A stretch of 64,000 bases of DNA from Haloplanus litoreus (GCF_042677945.1 NZ_JBHUDN010000006.1), one strand, 5' to 3'. Positions 32,886 to 41,474 are shown, counted from the stretch's first letter. The notes: generated by a model not told the origin, from the letters alone. Program-made: numbers and translations.

Positions 32886-34089
32886 TCAGTCACCGGCGAG
32901 CGATCCCTGGCTCGCGGCGCAGTTGTTGGGACCGAGTTCGAGTCCGAACGCCTCGTCGTCGTCGACGGAGTGTCGGCCGAGGTTCGTCGCGATGATGTCC
33001 TCGTAGTTCGCGGGACGGGGCGGCATGTCGGCGAGGACGAGGTCCACGAAGGCGTCCTCGTCCACGCCGAGCGCGTCCATGCGCTCGGTCAGCGCCGCGA
33101 GCGGCGCCGTGTAGGTGCCGTCCGTGGCCGGTTCGGCGGCGTCGCTGACGTGTGCTCCACCGACCAGCGTCTCGCCGGGGAGAGGGAGGATCCGCTCCTG
33201 GAGCGACTCGTAGAGGGTCCGTGCCGCGTCGGGGGCGCCCTCGTCGCCTCCCTCGAGATCGGGGCGGGCGACGCTCTCGACGAACAGGCCGTCTCCAGTG
33301 GCGAGGAAGCTCTCGTCGACGAGATACGAGGTCATACCGGAGGTGTGACCGGGCGTGTACACCGCCTCGATAACCGCCTCGCCGACGCGGAACTCGTCGC
33401 CGTCGGCGGCGAGGGTCACCGCGTCCGCGTAGNNNNNNNNNNNNNNNNNNNNNNNNNNNNNNNNNNNNGGGAACGACGCCCTCGACGCCGGCCCCGACGA
33501 GCGAGCGGACGCCGGAGACGTGATCGGCGTGGATGTGTGTATCCAGGGCGTACTGCAGGTCGGCGCCCCGGGCCGCGGCGTCGTCGAGGTAACGGTCAGT
33601 GAACGCACGGAGCGGGTCGATTACCGCGGCCTCGTCCCCGTCGACGAGGAGGTACCCGAGACAACCCGAGGATGGACGCTGGTACTGATAGAGGGTCCCC
33701 GCCCCCTCGTAGCGGGTGACGTCGACGGCCTCGTAGATGCGCGCCCAGCCGTTCATCCCGTCTTCGAGTTGGGTGACCTCGTAGCCGCGCTCGGCGAGTT
33801 CGCCGGCAACGAAAGCGCTGGCGATACCCTGCGCACACAGCACCACGACTTCGCGGTCGGCGGGGATCGCGTCGAGCACCTCGCCGTCGACGTCACCCTC
33901 GAGGAACTCGAAGAACGGCACGTTGATCGCGTCGACGGCTTCGCCGCCGATATGCCACTCGTCGTAGTCCGACGGCCTGCGAACGTCGAGAATCGTCACC
34001 GCCCCATCCCCGTCGATGCGCTCTTTCAGCGCGTCGGGGGCGACTGCCTCCACCTCGACGGCCGGTTCCGGGAAGTCTTCGGGGTTCAT
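32886..34089 (-). CDS. rhodanese/metallo-beta-lactamase fusion (persulfide dioxygenase-like)
   Basis: About 400 residues. The N-terminal rhodanese domain has ILDVRRPSDYDEWHIGGEAV and the active-site loop VVLCAQGIASAFVAGELAER, with Cys as sulfur acceptor. The C-terminal MBL domain has the metal motif DTHIHADHVSGVRSL and, after the gap, VYTPGHTSGMTSYLV, FLATGDGLF and VGGAHVSDA. This combination is typical of persulfide dioxygenases and sulfurtransferases that detoxify sulfane sulfur. The 36-N gap puts the two parts in different frames, which I read as wrong gap length. The ATG at 34089 begins the conserved MNPEDFPEPAVEVE. Confidence 0.85.
33433..33468. other. assembly gap (36 N) inside the rhodanese-MBL gene
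   Basis: The reading frame differs between the two flanks, while the protein sequence on both sides clearly belongs to one MBL domain. The gap length is not exact. Confidence 0.95.
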
Positions 34090-34619
34090 TTCGTACCCGA
34101 TTCGTACCGGCGCCGCGCACATAAGGATTCTCATAGTTGTTCCCATATTTTGCAAGACTACGCCGAGAAAGTCGGGGAATAACCGCAATCGACCGGGCTC
34201 GTTCCGTTCGATCGATCCCATCCTGCCGCCATTACTTTGGAGTATACCCAATAGCAAACAACCGAAACACGTTCTAAATAATATTTCTTTTTATTTGCAA
34301 TATCAATTCCTCGGGGTCCCGGCAGTCGGCGGCGGCGGTGTGAGGCCGTTGCCCACCGTGCCGTGACCATCGTCTCGGTTCGCCCCTCGCTGGGCGTTCG
34401 CGTCGGCCGGAACCAGAACGATAGGCGCCGCTGTGAGTCGTCGCACGCCGAACGCAGTCGTGGGGTCCGGTGTGCGAACCGCTCCAGACGCGACCCGACT
34501 GTGACACCGGAGCTCGGTCGTCGACGACCATCCCCGCCAGCCCCGGCCGTCGCCGATTATTACGTCCGATTCCGTCGGGCGCACGTTTAAGACGGTCCCT
34601 CGCAAAGCGCCCACGAACG
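34090..34619. other. 530-base intergenic region between divergent operons
   Basis: No convincing gene. An AT-rich patch at about 34225-34310 (with TAAATAATATTTC and TATACCC) stands out from the GC-rich surroundings and may hold regulatory sites for either side. On the minus side AAAATATGG at about 34150 and on the plus side GTTTAAGA at 34585-34592 are the likely TATA boxes. Confidence 0.55.
34585..34592 (+). promoter_or_regulatory. TATA-like box of the secretion ATPase gene
   Basis: GTTTAAGA centred about 31 bases before the ATG at 34620. Confidence 0.45.
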
Positions 34620-36248
34620 ATGTCAGGGGACGCGGCGTCGGGAACCGGCGGGACGCTCGGCGAACTCCGGCGACGGCTCGTCAGGACCTACGAGATGCTC
34701 CGCGGGTCGGCCGTCGACGCCCGCCCGTTTCGTCCCGACGAAGACGGACCGCTCGGGAGTTTCGACCTACCACCGAGCCACGAGGAACTCGACCGGTACT
34801 GGGTGAACGCCCCCTTCGCCTACGTCGTCGTCACGCGCGACACCGAGGAGAGTGAGGACAACTATCACGTGGTCGAACCCGACCTGGACGCCTTCGAGGG
34901 GACGCTCCTCGACCGGATCCGCGAGGATATCCGGGATCCGCTCCTGTTCCGAACCGACGAGGGGCCGACCGACGAGTCGGTGCTCGAAGCCGAACTGGAG
35001 TCGCTACTGGAGGAGTACGGCGTCGACGTCGACATGCACACCTTCCACAAACTGCGCTACTACCTGGTTCGGGACTTCGACGGGTTCGGCCGCCTCGACC
35101 CCCTGATGCACGACCACCACATCGAGGACGTGTCGTGTGACGGCTACGACCTCCCCATCTTCGTCTACCACGACCAGTACACCGACGTGGAGACGAACGT
35201 CGTCTTCGAGGACCCCGACGAACTCGACAACTACGTCGTCAGACTCGCCCAGCAGTCGGGGCGCCACATCAGCGTCGGCGACCCCGTCGTCGGGACGACG
35301 CTCCCGGACGGCTCCCGCGTCGAACTCGCCCTCGGTGAGGAGGTGACCCCTCGCGGATCGGCCTTTACCATCCGCCAGTACGCCGACGATCCGTTCACGC
35401 CGATCGACCTCATCGAGTACGGGACCTTCAACGTCGAACAGATGGCGTACCTGTGGCTCGCCATCGAGAACAACAAGTCCCTCATCTTCGCCGGCGGCAC
35501 GGCGTCGGGGAAGACCACCTCGATGAACGCGGTGTCGATGTTCGTCCCCCCGCGCTCGAAAGTGCTCTCTATCGAGGACACCCGCGAACTGTCGCTGTAC
35601 CACGACAACTGGCTCTCCAGTGTCACCCGCGAGCGCCTCCACGAGGGCGCCGACATCGACATGTACGACCTGTTGCGCTCGGCGCTTCGCCACCGCCCCG
35701 AGTACATCATCGTCGGCGAGGTTCGTGGCGACGAGGCGGTGACCCTGTTCCAGGCGATGAACACCGGCCACACGACGTTCTCGACGATGCACGCCGACAG
35801 CATCGAGACGGTGATCAACCGCTTGGAGAACGAACCGATCAACGTGCCCCGGGCGATGATCCAGTCGCTCGACCTGCTCTGTGTCCAGCGACTCACCCGC
35901 CTCGGCGGCGAGCGGGTGCGCCGATCCAACGCCATCAGCGAAGTCGGCGGCATCGACCAGCGGACCGGCGAACTCGATTACTCCAACGCCTTCACCTGGG
36001 ACGCCGACACGGACACCTTCGACAGCCAGGATAGCTCGCTCCTCGACGAGATTCAGGACGACCGGGGCTGGTCGCGCACGCGCCTGCTCGAAGAACTCCG
36101 CGACCGCCGGCGCTTCCTCACCGCCCTCCGGGAACAGGGGATCACCGACTACCGACAGTTCACCGCCCTCGTCAACGAGTACTACGCCGACTCGGACCGG
36201 GTGCTCGAACGGATCGACGAACTGGAGGGGTCGGGAGCCGACGCGTGA
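34620..36248 (+). CDS. type II/IV secretion-system ATPase (archaeal pilus PilB/TadA type)
   Basis: A 542-residue assembly ATPase. The N-terminal about 140 residues are acidic and specific to archaea. The core has LRYYLVRDFDGFGRLDPLMH near residue 145, Walker A IFAGGTASGKTTSMNAVSMF near 290, the Asp box VLSIEDTRELSLYHDNW near 318 and Walker B PEYIIVGEVRGDEAVTLF near 360. The His box TGHTTFSTMHADSIETVI follows. It powers pilin insertion or retraction. Its stop overlaps the start of the membrane partner. No pilin or prepilin-peptidase gene is in this window. Confidence 0.92.
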   Translation: MSGDAASGTGGTLGELRRRLVRTYEMLRGSAVDARPFRPDEDGPLGSFDLPPSHEELDRYWVNAPFAYVVVTRDTEESEDNYHVVEPDLDAFEGTLLDRIREDIRDPLLFRTDEGPTDESVLEAELESLLEEYGVDVDMHTFHKLRYYLVRDFDGFGRLDPLMHDHHIEDVSCDGYDLPIFVYHDQYTDVETNVVFEDPDELDNYVVRLAQQSGRHISVGDPVVGTTLPDGSRVELALGEEVTPRGSAFTIRQYADDPFTPIDLIEYGTFNVEQMAYLWLAIENNKSLIFAGGTASGKTTSMNAVSMFVPPRSKVLSIEDTRELSLYHDNWLSSVTRERLHEGADIDMYDLLRSALRHRPEYIIVGEVRGDEAVTLFQAMNTGHTTFSTMHADSIETVINRLENEPINVPRAMIQSLDLLCVQRLTRLGGERVRRSNAISEVGGIDQRTGELDYSNAFTWDADTDTFDSQDSSLLDEIQDDRGWSRTRLLEELRDRRRFLTALREQGITDYRQFTALVNEYYADSDRVLERIDELEGSGADA

Positions 36249-38347
36249 TCGCTCACCTACTTCCCCTCGTCCTCGTAGCCGTCCTCACACTGCCCGTGGT
36301 GCTCTCGCCCGTGAGCCGCCGGGCGGATCTACTCGTCTCCCGCCTGGCCGTGCCCCTCTTCGGCGACTACGTGACACGGAGTTCCAGACGCTCATGGCAG
36401 GTCCGTCGACTGCGGGCGACCCACGTCGGCACCACCCACCGAGTGTTCGCCTCCCGGACGCTGTTCGTCAGCGGCCTCGCCGGCGTCGTCGGCGCCATCC
36501 TCGGCGTCTACGGTGCCGTCTGGCTGGTGGACCTGTTCTCGATCAGCCGGAGCGCCATCCTCGGCGTCGTCCCGCCGCCGCTCTCCTTTCTCGCCGGACT
36601 GACGCGCCTGCAAGATCTGACGTTGCTCGGCCTGTTCGTCCTCTTCCTGTTTTTCGGTGCCACGCTGGGGACGGTGCTCGCCCTCGGGACCTACTGGGCA
36701 CGGTGGGCGTACCTCGACCAGTTGGCGGGAGCCCGAGCGAGCGAGATCGAGGCGACGCTTCCCCGTACCATCGCTTTCGTCTACGCGCTCTCGCGGAGCG
36801 GGATGCCCTTCCCGAGCGTGCTGGATACGCTCGCCGACAACGACGACGTCTACGGCGAGGCAGCCCGCGAAGTCGGAGTGACCGTACGCGACATGGACAC
36901 CTTCTCGACGGACATCCTGACCGCGCTCCGCCACACCGCGGATCGGACACCGAGCGAGGGACTGGAGGAGTTCGCGGACAACCTCTCTAGTGTCCTCGGC
37001 AGCGGTCGAAATCTCTCGTCGTTCCTCCGCGAGCAGTACGAACGCTACCAAGAGGAGGCGGAGGCCCAACAACAGCAGTATCTCGAACTCGTCTCCACGT
37101 TCGCGGAGGTGTACGTGACCGTCCTGGTCGCGGGGCCGCTCTTTCTGATCACGGTCCTCGTCGTCATCGGACTCGTCATCGAGGATACGCTCACCATCGT
37201 CCGGATCGTCGGCTACGCCGGTATCCCGCTGGCCTCGGCCGCCTTCGTCGTCTACATCGACAGCCTCACCCAACACGACACCGCGCTGACCGACGTCGGC
37301 CGCGACGCGGCGACCAGCAACCGTCGATCCGGCGGTGACGACGCGGCGGACGGGACGTCGCTCCCGCTCTCCGACGGCGGCGCGATCGCCGAGGCCCAAC
37401 GACGCAACGCTGAGCGACTGGCGGCCTACGACCGCCTCCGAACGCTCCGGGGGTGGGCGCGAAACCCCGTGCGGAGCGTCCTCGAACGCCCGTGGATCAG
37501 TTTCGTGGTGACCGTTCCGCTCGGCGTCGGTTGGGTGCTCTTTCGGTCGGTCCCGATTCCGCTCGGCCCGTCCGCGCTCGGTACCCTCGACCAACCCGTC
37601 GTCGAGGCGTCGGTGTTCGTCATGGTCGTCTTCGCCCTCCTTCACGAGACGCACAAGCGGCGGGTCCGGCGCCTCGAACGCGCCGTGCCGGACTTCCTCG
37701 ACCGCCTGGCCAGCGTCAACGAGGCGGGAATGACCATCGTCGAGAGCATCGAACGTGTCGCCGGCACCGATCTCGGCGGCCTCGAAGACGAGGTGGACCG
37801 CACCTGGCAGGACATCCGATGGGGGGCCGACGCCGGGGACGCCCTCCGTCGACTCGCCGTTCGGACCCGTGTCCGAATGGTCTCGCAGGCGGTTACCCTC
37901 ATCACCAACGCCATGAGCGCGAGCGGCGACATCGCGCCGGTGCTTCGCATCGCCGCCGACGAGGCCCAGGAGACGCGACGCCTGCGCCGCGAGCGTCGAC
38001 AGGAGATGCTCACGTACATCCTCGTCATCTACATCTCGGTGTTCGTCTTCCTCGGCATCATCGCCGCGCTGACCGTCGCGTTCATCCCCGCGGTCCAGGA
38101 GGCGACGGGCACCACGGCGACGGCGCCGACGAACGCCCCTAACGTGGGTCTGACGGGAGCGTTCACCGGCGCGGACGTGGACACCGGTGCCTACGAACTG
38201 CTCTTTTTCCACATCTCCGCCATCCAGGCGGTCTGTTCGGGGATGATCGCCGGCCAACTCGCCGAGGGCGGCATCGCGGACGGCGCCAAACACGCGGCCG
38301 GGTTGCTCACGCTGACCTACCTGATGTTCGCGTTCGTCCTGCTCTGA
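36245..38347 (+). CDS. double TadC/PilC-type membrane platform protein
   Basis: A 700-residue protein with two type II secretion F domains, each preceded and followed by membrane helices. The first domain begins ASEIEATLPRTIAFVYALSR near residue 165 and includes LEEFADNLSSVLGSGRNLSS. The second begins ERAVPDFLDRLASVNEAGMT near 478 with RRLAVRTRVRMVSQAVTLIT. A long hydrophilic linker of low complexity (NRRSGGDDAADGTSLPLSDG) separates them. It forms the inner-membrane platform turned by the ATPase. It starts at a GTG overlapping the ATPase stop, so translation is coupled. Confidence 0.9.
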   Translation: MIAHLLPLVLVAVLTLPVVLSPVSRRADLLVSRLAVPLFGDYVTRSSRRSWQVRRLRATHVGTTHRVFASRTLFVSGLAGVVGAILGVYGAVWLVDLFSISRSAILGVVPPPLSFLAGLTRLQDLTLLGLFVLFLFFGATLGTVLALGTYWARWAYLDQLAGARASEIEATLPRTIAFVYALSRSGMPFPSVLDTLADNDDVYGEAAREVGVTVRDMDTFSTDILTALRHTADRTPSEGLEEFADNLSSVLGSGRNLSSFLREQYERYQEEAEAQQQQYLELVSTFAEVYVTVLVAGPLFLITVLVVIGLVIEDTLTIVRIVGYAGIPLASAAFVVYIDSLTQHDTALTDVGRDAATSNRRSGGDDAADGTSLPLSDGGAIAEAQRRNAERLAAYDRLRTLRGWARNPVRSVLERPWISFVVTVPLGVGWVLFRSVPIPLGPSALGTLDQPVVEASVFVMVVFALLHETHKRRVRRLERAVPDFLDRLASVNEAGMTIVESIERVAGTDLGGLEDEVDRTWQDIRWGADAGDALRRLAVRTRVRMVSQAVTLITNAMSASGDIAPVLRIAADEAQETRRLRRERRQEMLTYILVIYISVFVFLGIIAALTVAFIPAVQEATGTTATAPTNAPNVGLTGAFTGADVDTGAYELLFFHISAIQAVCSGMIAGQLAEGGIADGAKHAAGLLTLTYLMFAFVLL

Positions 38348-38374
38348 ACGCCCCCCACCGCGGGGACCGCGGTC

Positions 38375-38380
38375 TTATAC
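38375..38380 (+). promoter_or_regulatory. TATA-like box of the methyltransferase gene
   Basis: TTATAC centred 26 bases before the ATG at 38403. Confidence 0.5.
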
Positions 38381-38402
38381 TCGTTGGGGTGCAGGTCCGG
38401 GT

Positions 38403-39062
38403 ATGGACGGTCCGGCCCCGCACCGAACCTACGACCGCATCGCGGCCCACTTCGCCGCGACACGCGAGCATCCGTGGCCCGAGGTCGAATCGTTCGTCGC
38501 CGACGCCGGACGGGTCGCGCTGGCGATGGACCTCGGCTGCGGGAACGCACGTCACGCCGAGGTGCTCGCGACGACAGCCGACCGCGTGGTCGGCCTGGAC
38601 GCCAGTCGCGGACTCCTGGACACCGCCCGCAAGCGAGCGTCGGAGCGCGGCTTCGACGCCGACCTGGTCCAGGGAGACGCCGCACGTCTCCCCCTCGGAT
38701 CGAGGACCGTCGACCTCGCTGTGTACGTCGCGACGCTCCACCACCTCCGGCCGCGAGCGACCCGCGTCGACTCACTCGACGAACTCGCGCGGGTCCTCGC
38801 ACCGGGCGGCCGGGCGCTCCTCGGCGTCTGGAGTACGGCCCACGACCGATTCGACGAGACGACCGGGTTCGATACGACCGTCGACTGGACGCTCCCGGAC
38901 GGCGAGACGGTCCCTCGCTACTATCACATCTACGACCCCGACGAGTTCGCGGCCGACCTGCGGGCGAGTGCGCTCGCGGTCCACGAGACGTTCGTCTCGA
39001 GCGGGAACTGTTACGCCGTCGTCACGTCGGATGGGAATGCGGCCACCGCGACGAGAGGGTGA
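38403..39062 (+). CDS. class I SAM-dependent methyltransferase (Trm9/ABH8-like)
   Basis: A 219-residue protein. It begins HRTYDRIAAHFAATREHPWP, has the SAM-binding motif I MDLGCGNARHAEVLATTADR near residue 42, then VVGLDASRGLLDTARKRAS, and motif IV-V DLAVYVATLHHLRPRATR followed by RVLAPGGRALLGVWS. The opening and the final third resemble the tRNA wobble-uridine methyltransferases of the Trm9/ALKBH8 group, so tRNA is a likely substrate, but this is inference. It has its own TATA box and stands just before an unrelated flavoprotein gene. Confidence 0.8.
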   Translation: MDGPAPHRTYDRIAAHFAATREHPWPEVESFVADAGRVALAMDLGCGNARHAEVLATTADRVVGLDASRGLLDTARKRASERGFDADLVQGDAARLPLGSRTVDLAVYVATLHHLRPRATRVDSLDELARVLAPGGRALLGVWSTAHDRFDETTGFDTTVDWTLPDGETVPRYYHIYDPDEFAADLRASALAVHETFVSSGNCYAVVTSDGNAATATRG

Positions 39063-39064
39063 TG

Positions 39065-39072
39065 CACTTAAC
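39065..39072 (+). promoter_or_regulatory. TATA-like box of the flavoprotein gene
   Basis: CACTTAAC centred 29 bases before the ATG at 39098. Confidence 0.45.
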
Positions 39073-39097
39073 CCCCCCGCGCCACTATGTGGGGGCG

Positions 39098-40147
39098 ATG
39101 ACCGAACGCGACCACGAAGGTTCGACGTGCTACGACGTCGCCGTCGTCGGCGGCGGTCCCGCCGGGTTGACGGCGGCGCTCTACGCGACGCGACTGGGCC
39201 ACGACACCGTGGTCATCGACCGGGGCGTCGGGCGTGCGGCGATGATGGCCGAGACGCACAACGTCATCGGCATCACCGAGGACGTCTCGGGGACGGAGCT
39301 GCTGGAGACGGCGCGCGAGCAGATTCAGGCCTACGGGGCGACGTACCACCGCGACTTCGTCACCGGGATCGACCGCCAAGAGGACGGCAGTTTCCTCGTC
39401 GAGTCGAACGGTGCCGTCTGCGAGGCCGAGCGCGTCGTCCTCGCGACGGGTTTCAGCGACGAGCGACCCGATCCGCCACTTCCCCCGACGGGCCGGGGAC
39501 TCCACTACTGCCTGCACTGTGACGCGTACATGTTCGTCGACGAATCCGTCTACGTGATGGGCCACGGCGACAGCGCCGCCTACGTCGCGATGATCATGCT
39601 CAACTTCACCGACGAGGTGGATCTCCTCACGCGGGGCGACGAACCGACGTGGAGCGAGGAGACCGACCGCATGCTCCGCGCCCACCCGGTCGACGTGATC
39701 CACGAGGAGATCACGGGGATGAACAAAGGCCCCGACGGTTGGCTGGAGAGTTTCGAGTTCGAGGACGGGACCGTCCGGAACTACCGCGGCGGCTTCCCGA
39801 TGTACGGCGCGGAGTACAACAACGACCTCGCGGCCGACCTCGGCTGTGACCTGAACGACGACGGGACCGTCGTGGCCGACGATCACGGCCGGACGAGCGT
39901 CGACGGTGTCTACGCCGTCGGTGATCTCGTGCAGGGCCACAACCAAATTCCCGTCGCGATGGGGCAGGGGGCGAAAGCCGGCATCGCGATCCACATGGAT
40001 CTCCGCCCGTTCCCGCGGAGCGTCGAGGACATCGAACGGGAGGGCCCGGTCGATCCCGCGGAGGTGCCGGGCATGTCGAGGTCGCTTCGAGACACCGCGC
40101 GGACGTTCCGCGAGGGTGAGGCGGCCGAATCGACGGCCGACGACTGA
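39098..40147 (+). CDS. thioredoxin-reductase-like FAD/NAD(P) oxidoreductase
   Basis: A 349-residue flavoprotein. The FAD motif DVAVVGGGPAGLTAALYATR is at about residues 13-32, ATGFSDERPDPPLPPTGRGL lies near 120, and the redox-active disulfide is HYCLHCDAYMFVDESV (Cys-Leu-His-Cys) near 145. The NAD(P) site is VYVMGHGDSAAYVAMIM, and the second FAD motif GVYAVGDLVQGHNQIPVAMG lies near 270. The CxxC is in the position of thioredoxin reductase but the sequence is atypical, so ferredoxin- or other disulfide-linked reduction is possible. The C-terminal extension is acidic. Confidence 0.85.
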   Translation: MTERDHEGSTCYDVAVVGGGPAGLTAALYATRLGHDTVVIDRGVGRAAMMAETHNVIGITEDVSGTELLETAREQIQAYGATYHRDFVTGIDRQEDGSFLVESNGAVCEAERVVLATGFSDERPDPPLPPTGRGLHYCLHCDAYMFVDESVYVMGHGDSAAYVAMIMLNFTDEVDLLTRGDEPTWSEETDRMLRAHPVDVIHEEITGMNKGPDGWLESFEFEDGTVRNYRGGFPMYGAEYNNDLAADLGCDLNDDGTVVADDHGRTSVDGVYAVGDLVQGHNQIPVAMGQGAKAGIAIHMDLRPFPRSVEDIEREGPVDPAEVPGMSRSLRDTARTFREGEAAESTADD

Positions 40148-40265
40148 GACGGATCGCCGTCACTGGTCACCGGCCACGACGACGGTCGGAACTGGCTGAC
40201 GACAGTCCGTACGAGGCGACGACAAACGTAACTGCCTTATCCTCCGACCCTGAAGCGACGACTGG

Positions 40266-40336
40266 GCGCCGGTGGTCTAGTGGTAGGACCTGAGCCTTCC
40301 AAGCTCATGGCCCGGGTTCAAATCCCGGCCGGCGCA
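40266..40336 (+). tRNA. tRNA-Gly (anticodon TCC)
   Basis: A 71-nt cloverleaf. The acceptor stem GCGCCGG pairs with CCGGCGC and A is the discriminator. The D arm is GTC/GAC with TAGTGGTAG loop, the anticodon arm TGAGC-CTTCCAA-GCTCA reads TCC (Gly codon GGA), and the T arm is CCGGG-TTCAAAT-CCCGG. CCA is not encoded. Partial copies of its 3' end follow (listed separately). Confidence 0.95.
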
Positions 40337-40550
40337 GTGAGGAGCGAAGCGACGAGCGAGCAGGCTAGGGATTTGAGGTAGACGAGTCGCAGCCCGCGCA
40401 GCGAACGCGAGCAGGAACGTCTCGGCGTGGTTCAAATCCCGGCCGGCGCAGTTCTCGAACGAAGCGAGGAAACTCGCCCAGAGGGATTTGAACCAGGGAG
40501 TGCAGCGAACGGAGCGAACCGACCGTGGTTCGACTCCCGGCCGATACGCC
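40315..40550. repeat. tRNA-Gly 3'-end copies and T-arm fragments
   Basis: The last 22 bases of tRNA-Gly plus one following base (40315-40337) recur exactly at 40429-40451. A third, diverged T-arm, GGTTCGACTCCCGGCC, lies at 40528-40543, and an inverted T-arm, AGGGATTTGAACCAGGGAG, lies near 40482-40500. Between them are purine-rich strings such as AGCGAAGCGACGAGCGAGCA. Such duplicated tRNA 3' ends are what repeated integration and excision at a tRNA attachment site would leave. No integrase gene is present. Confidence 0.75.
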
Positions 40551-40641
40551 ACTCCGTTCTGCGCCGGCCGACGAGCCGGACACCCACGTCACACTCGACG
40601 CCGTGGCTGGTCGCCGTAACGAATCCGGAGAAGCCGAAACC

Positions 40642-40767
40642 TCACTTTGGAACGAACTGGCAGGCGTCGTCGCGGCCGTCCTCGCAGAGTCGTTCGAGCG
40701 TGTTACAGGCACGTTCGTTGCCGTCACTGCACTCGTCGCGGAGTAGTACCATGTCGTCGTGTTTCAT
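40642..40767 (-). CDS. four-cysteine microprotein, copy 1 (41 aa)
   Basis: A 41-residue protein with four cysteines at residues 13, 21, 28 and 36 (spacing 7-6-7) in DECSDGNERACNTLERLC and EDGRDDACQFVPK. The paralogue 134 bases upstream shares this spacing and most residues between the cysteines. Two short amphipathic helices joined by the cysteines are likely, suited to zinc or iron-sulfur binding or to disulfides. GAGGTA lies a few bases before the ATG and TTATAAA about 42 bases before it. I know no function. It is too short for usual gene calling. Confidence 0.7.
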   Translation of the reverse strand: MKHDDMVLLRDECSDGNERACNTLERLCEDGRDDACQFVPK

Positions 40768-40900
40768 ACTGTGTTACCTCTTATCGTGGCAGTCATTCTC
40801 ACACCATTTATAATTTTTGTTCACGTGCGCCGGAAGGGCGACGCCGTGGTGGAGCTCTCGGCGACCACGCGTACGTCAGCCAAGTGAAAATTCGGGCCCG

Positions 40901-41032
40901 TTACTCCGGAACGTATCGACAGGCGCCGTCCTGGCCGTCGTCACAGAGTCGTTCGAGCGTCCGGCAGGCGCGTTCGCTGCCGTCGCTACAGTTCTCGTGG
41001 AGTTTCAGCAGTACCACGTCGGTCCGTGCCAT
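40901..41032 (-). CDS. four-cysteine microprotein, copy 2 (43 aa)
   Basis: A 43-residue paralogue of the preceding gene, with cysteines at 15, 23, 30 and 38 in ENCSDGSERACRTLERLC and DDGQDGACRYVPE. About two thirds of the residues are identical to copy 1. The upstream regions also match in part: GCCACG lies 16-17 bases before each ATG, and a TATA-like element (here CATATGTATGG) about 40 bases before it, so promoter and gene were duplicated together. It lies between copy 1 and the SRP RNA gene on the same strand. Confidence 0.72.
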   Translation of the reverse strand: MARTDVVLLKLHENCSDGSERACRTLERLCDDGQDGACRYVPE

Positions 41033-41141
41033 GTGTGATATCCCCACCCGTGGCAAACAGTGCCATACATATGATGCTTTCCAACGAGGCAACGCTCACC
41101 ACTGACGAAAGCCGTCGCTCGGCGGGAGAAACGGTATGAAT

Positions 41142-41447
41142 GTGGACAGCGGGATTGCCCGGCGTTCCGGTTCGGGGAGTCCCGGTCGCCTCCTCCACCC
41201 CGCGATCCTTCGAGCGACGGGCGTCCGGCGGTGGGCTGCTCGCTTCCGCGCCTGACCCGATATCGCCGACGATCCACGACGGAGCGTCCCTGCAGACGCA
41301 CGCCGTGGGCCGCTGTCCCCGAAGGACGAGGCTTCCACGTTGGCTTCCGGGGCCCGAGCCGGTCTGACCGGACGCCCCCGGATTCGGTCCCCGCTGAAGA
41401 CCGTAGTGCGGGTGGAAGAGCAGGGCCTAACTGCCCGACCTAGTCCA
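41142..41447 (-). ncRNA. ffs: archaeal 7S signal recognition particle RNA
   Basis: About 306 nt, ends approximate. The diagnostic domain IV (helix 8) is at 41234-41256, minus strand, reading GTCAGGCGCGGAAGCGAGCA followed by GCC: the GGAA tetraloop-side and the AGCAGCC internal loop bound by SRP54. The long helix 5 closes with CAGCGGG near the 5' side and CCCGCTG at about 41147-41153. The ends pair as TGGAC with GTCCA (helix 1). This is the expected size of haloarchaeal 7S RNA. A TATA-like CTTAAG lies 25 bases upstream of the predicted 5' end. Confidence 0.9.
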
Positions 41448-41468
41448 TCCTGATGTATGCCGGTAGTT

Positions 41469-41474
41469 CTTAAG
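41469..41474 (-). promoter_or_regulatory. TATA-like box of the SRP RNA gene
   Basis: CTTAAG centred about 25 bases before the helix-1 sequence that should form the 5' end of the RNA. Confidence 0.5.

Noticed and set aside
36392..38293. 633-codon minus-strand ORF opposite the TadC-like gene
   Set aside because: Typical antisense composition (Glu/Arg/Gly/Asp repeats); the plus strand has membrane helices and F domains.
40277..40552. Minus-strand ORF of 91 codons with AGRDLNPG-type sequence over tRNA-Gly and its fragments
   Set aside because: The AGRDLN repeats are simply the reverse translation of repeated tRNA 3' ends (GGTTCAAATCCCGGCC), a well-known source of false proteins.
40525..40746. 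Plus-strand ORF opposite the first four-cysteine microprotein
   Set aside because: It starts inside a tRNA-like fragment and has no protein-like composition, while the opposite strand has a conserved paralogous pair.
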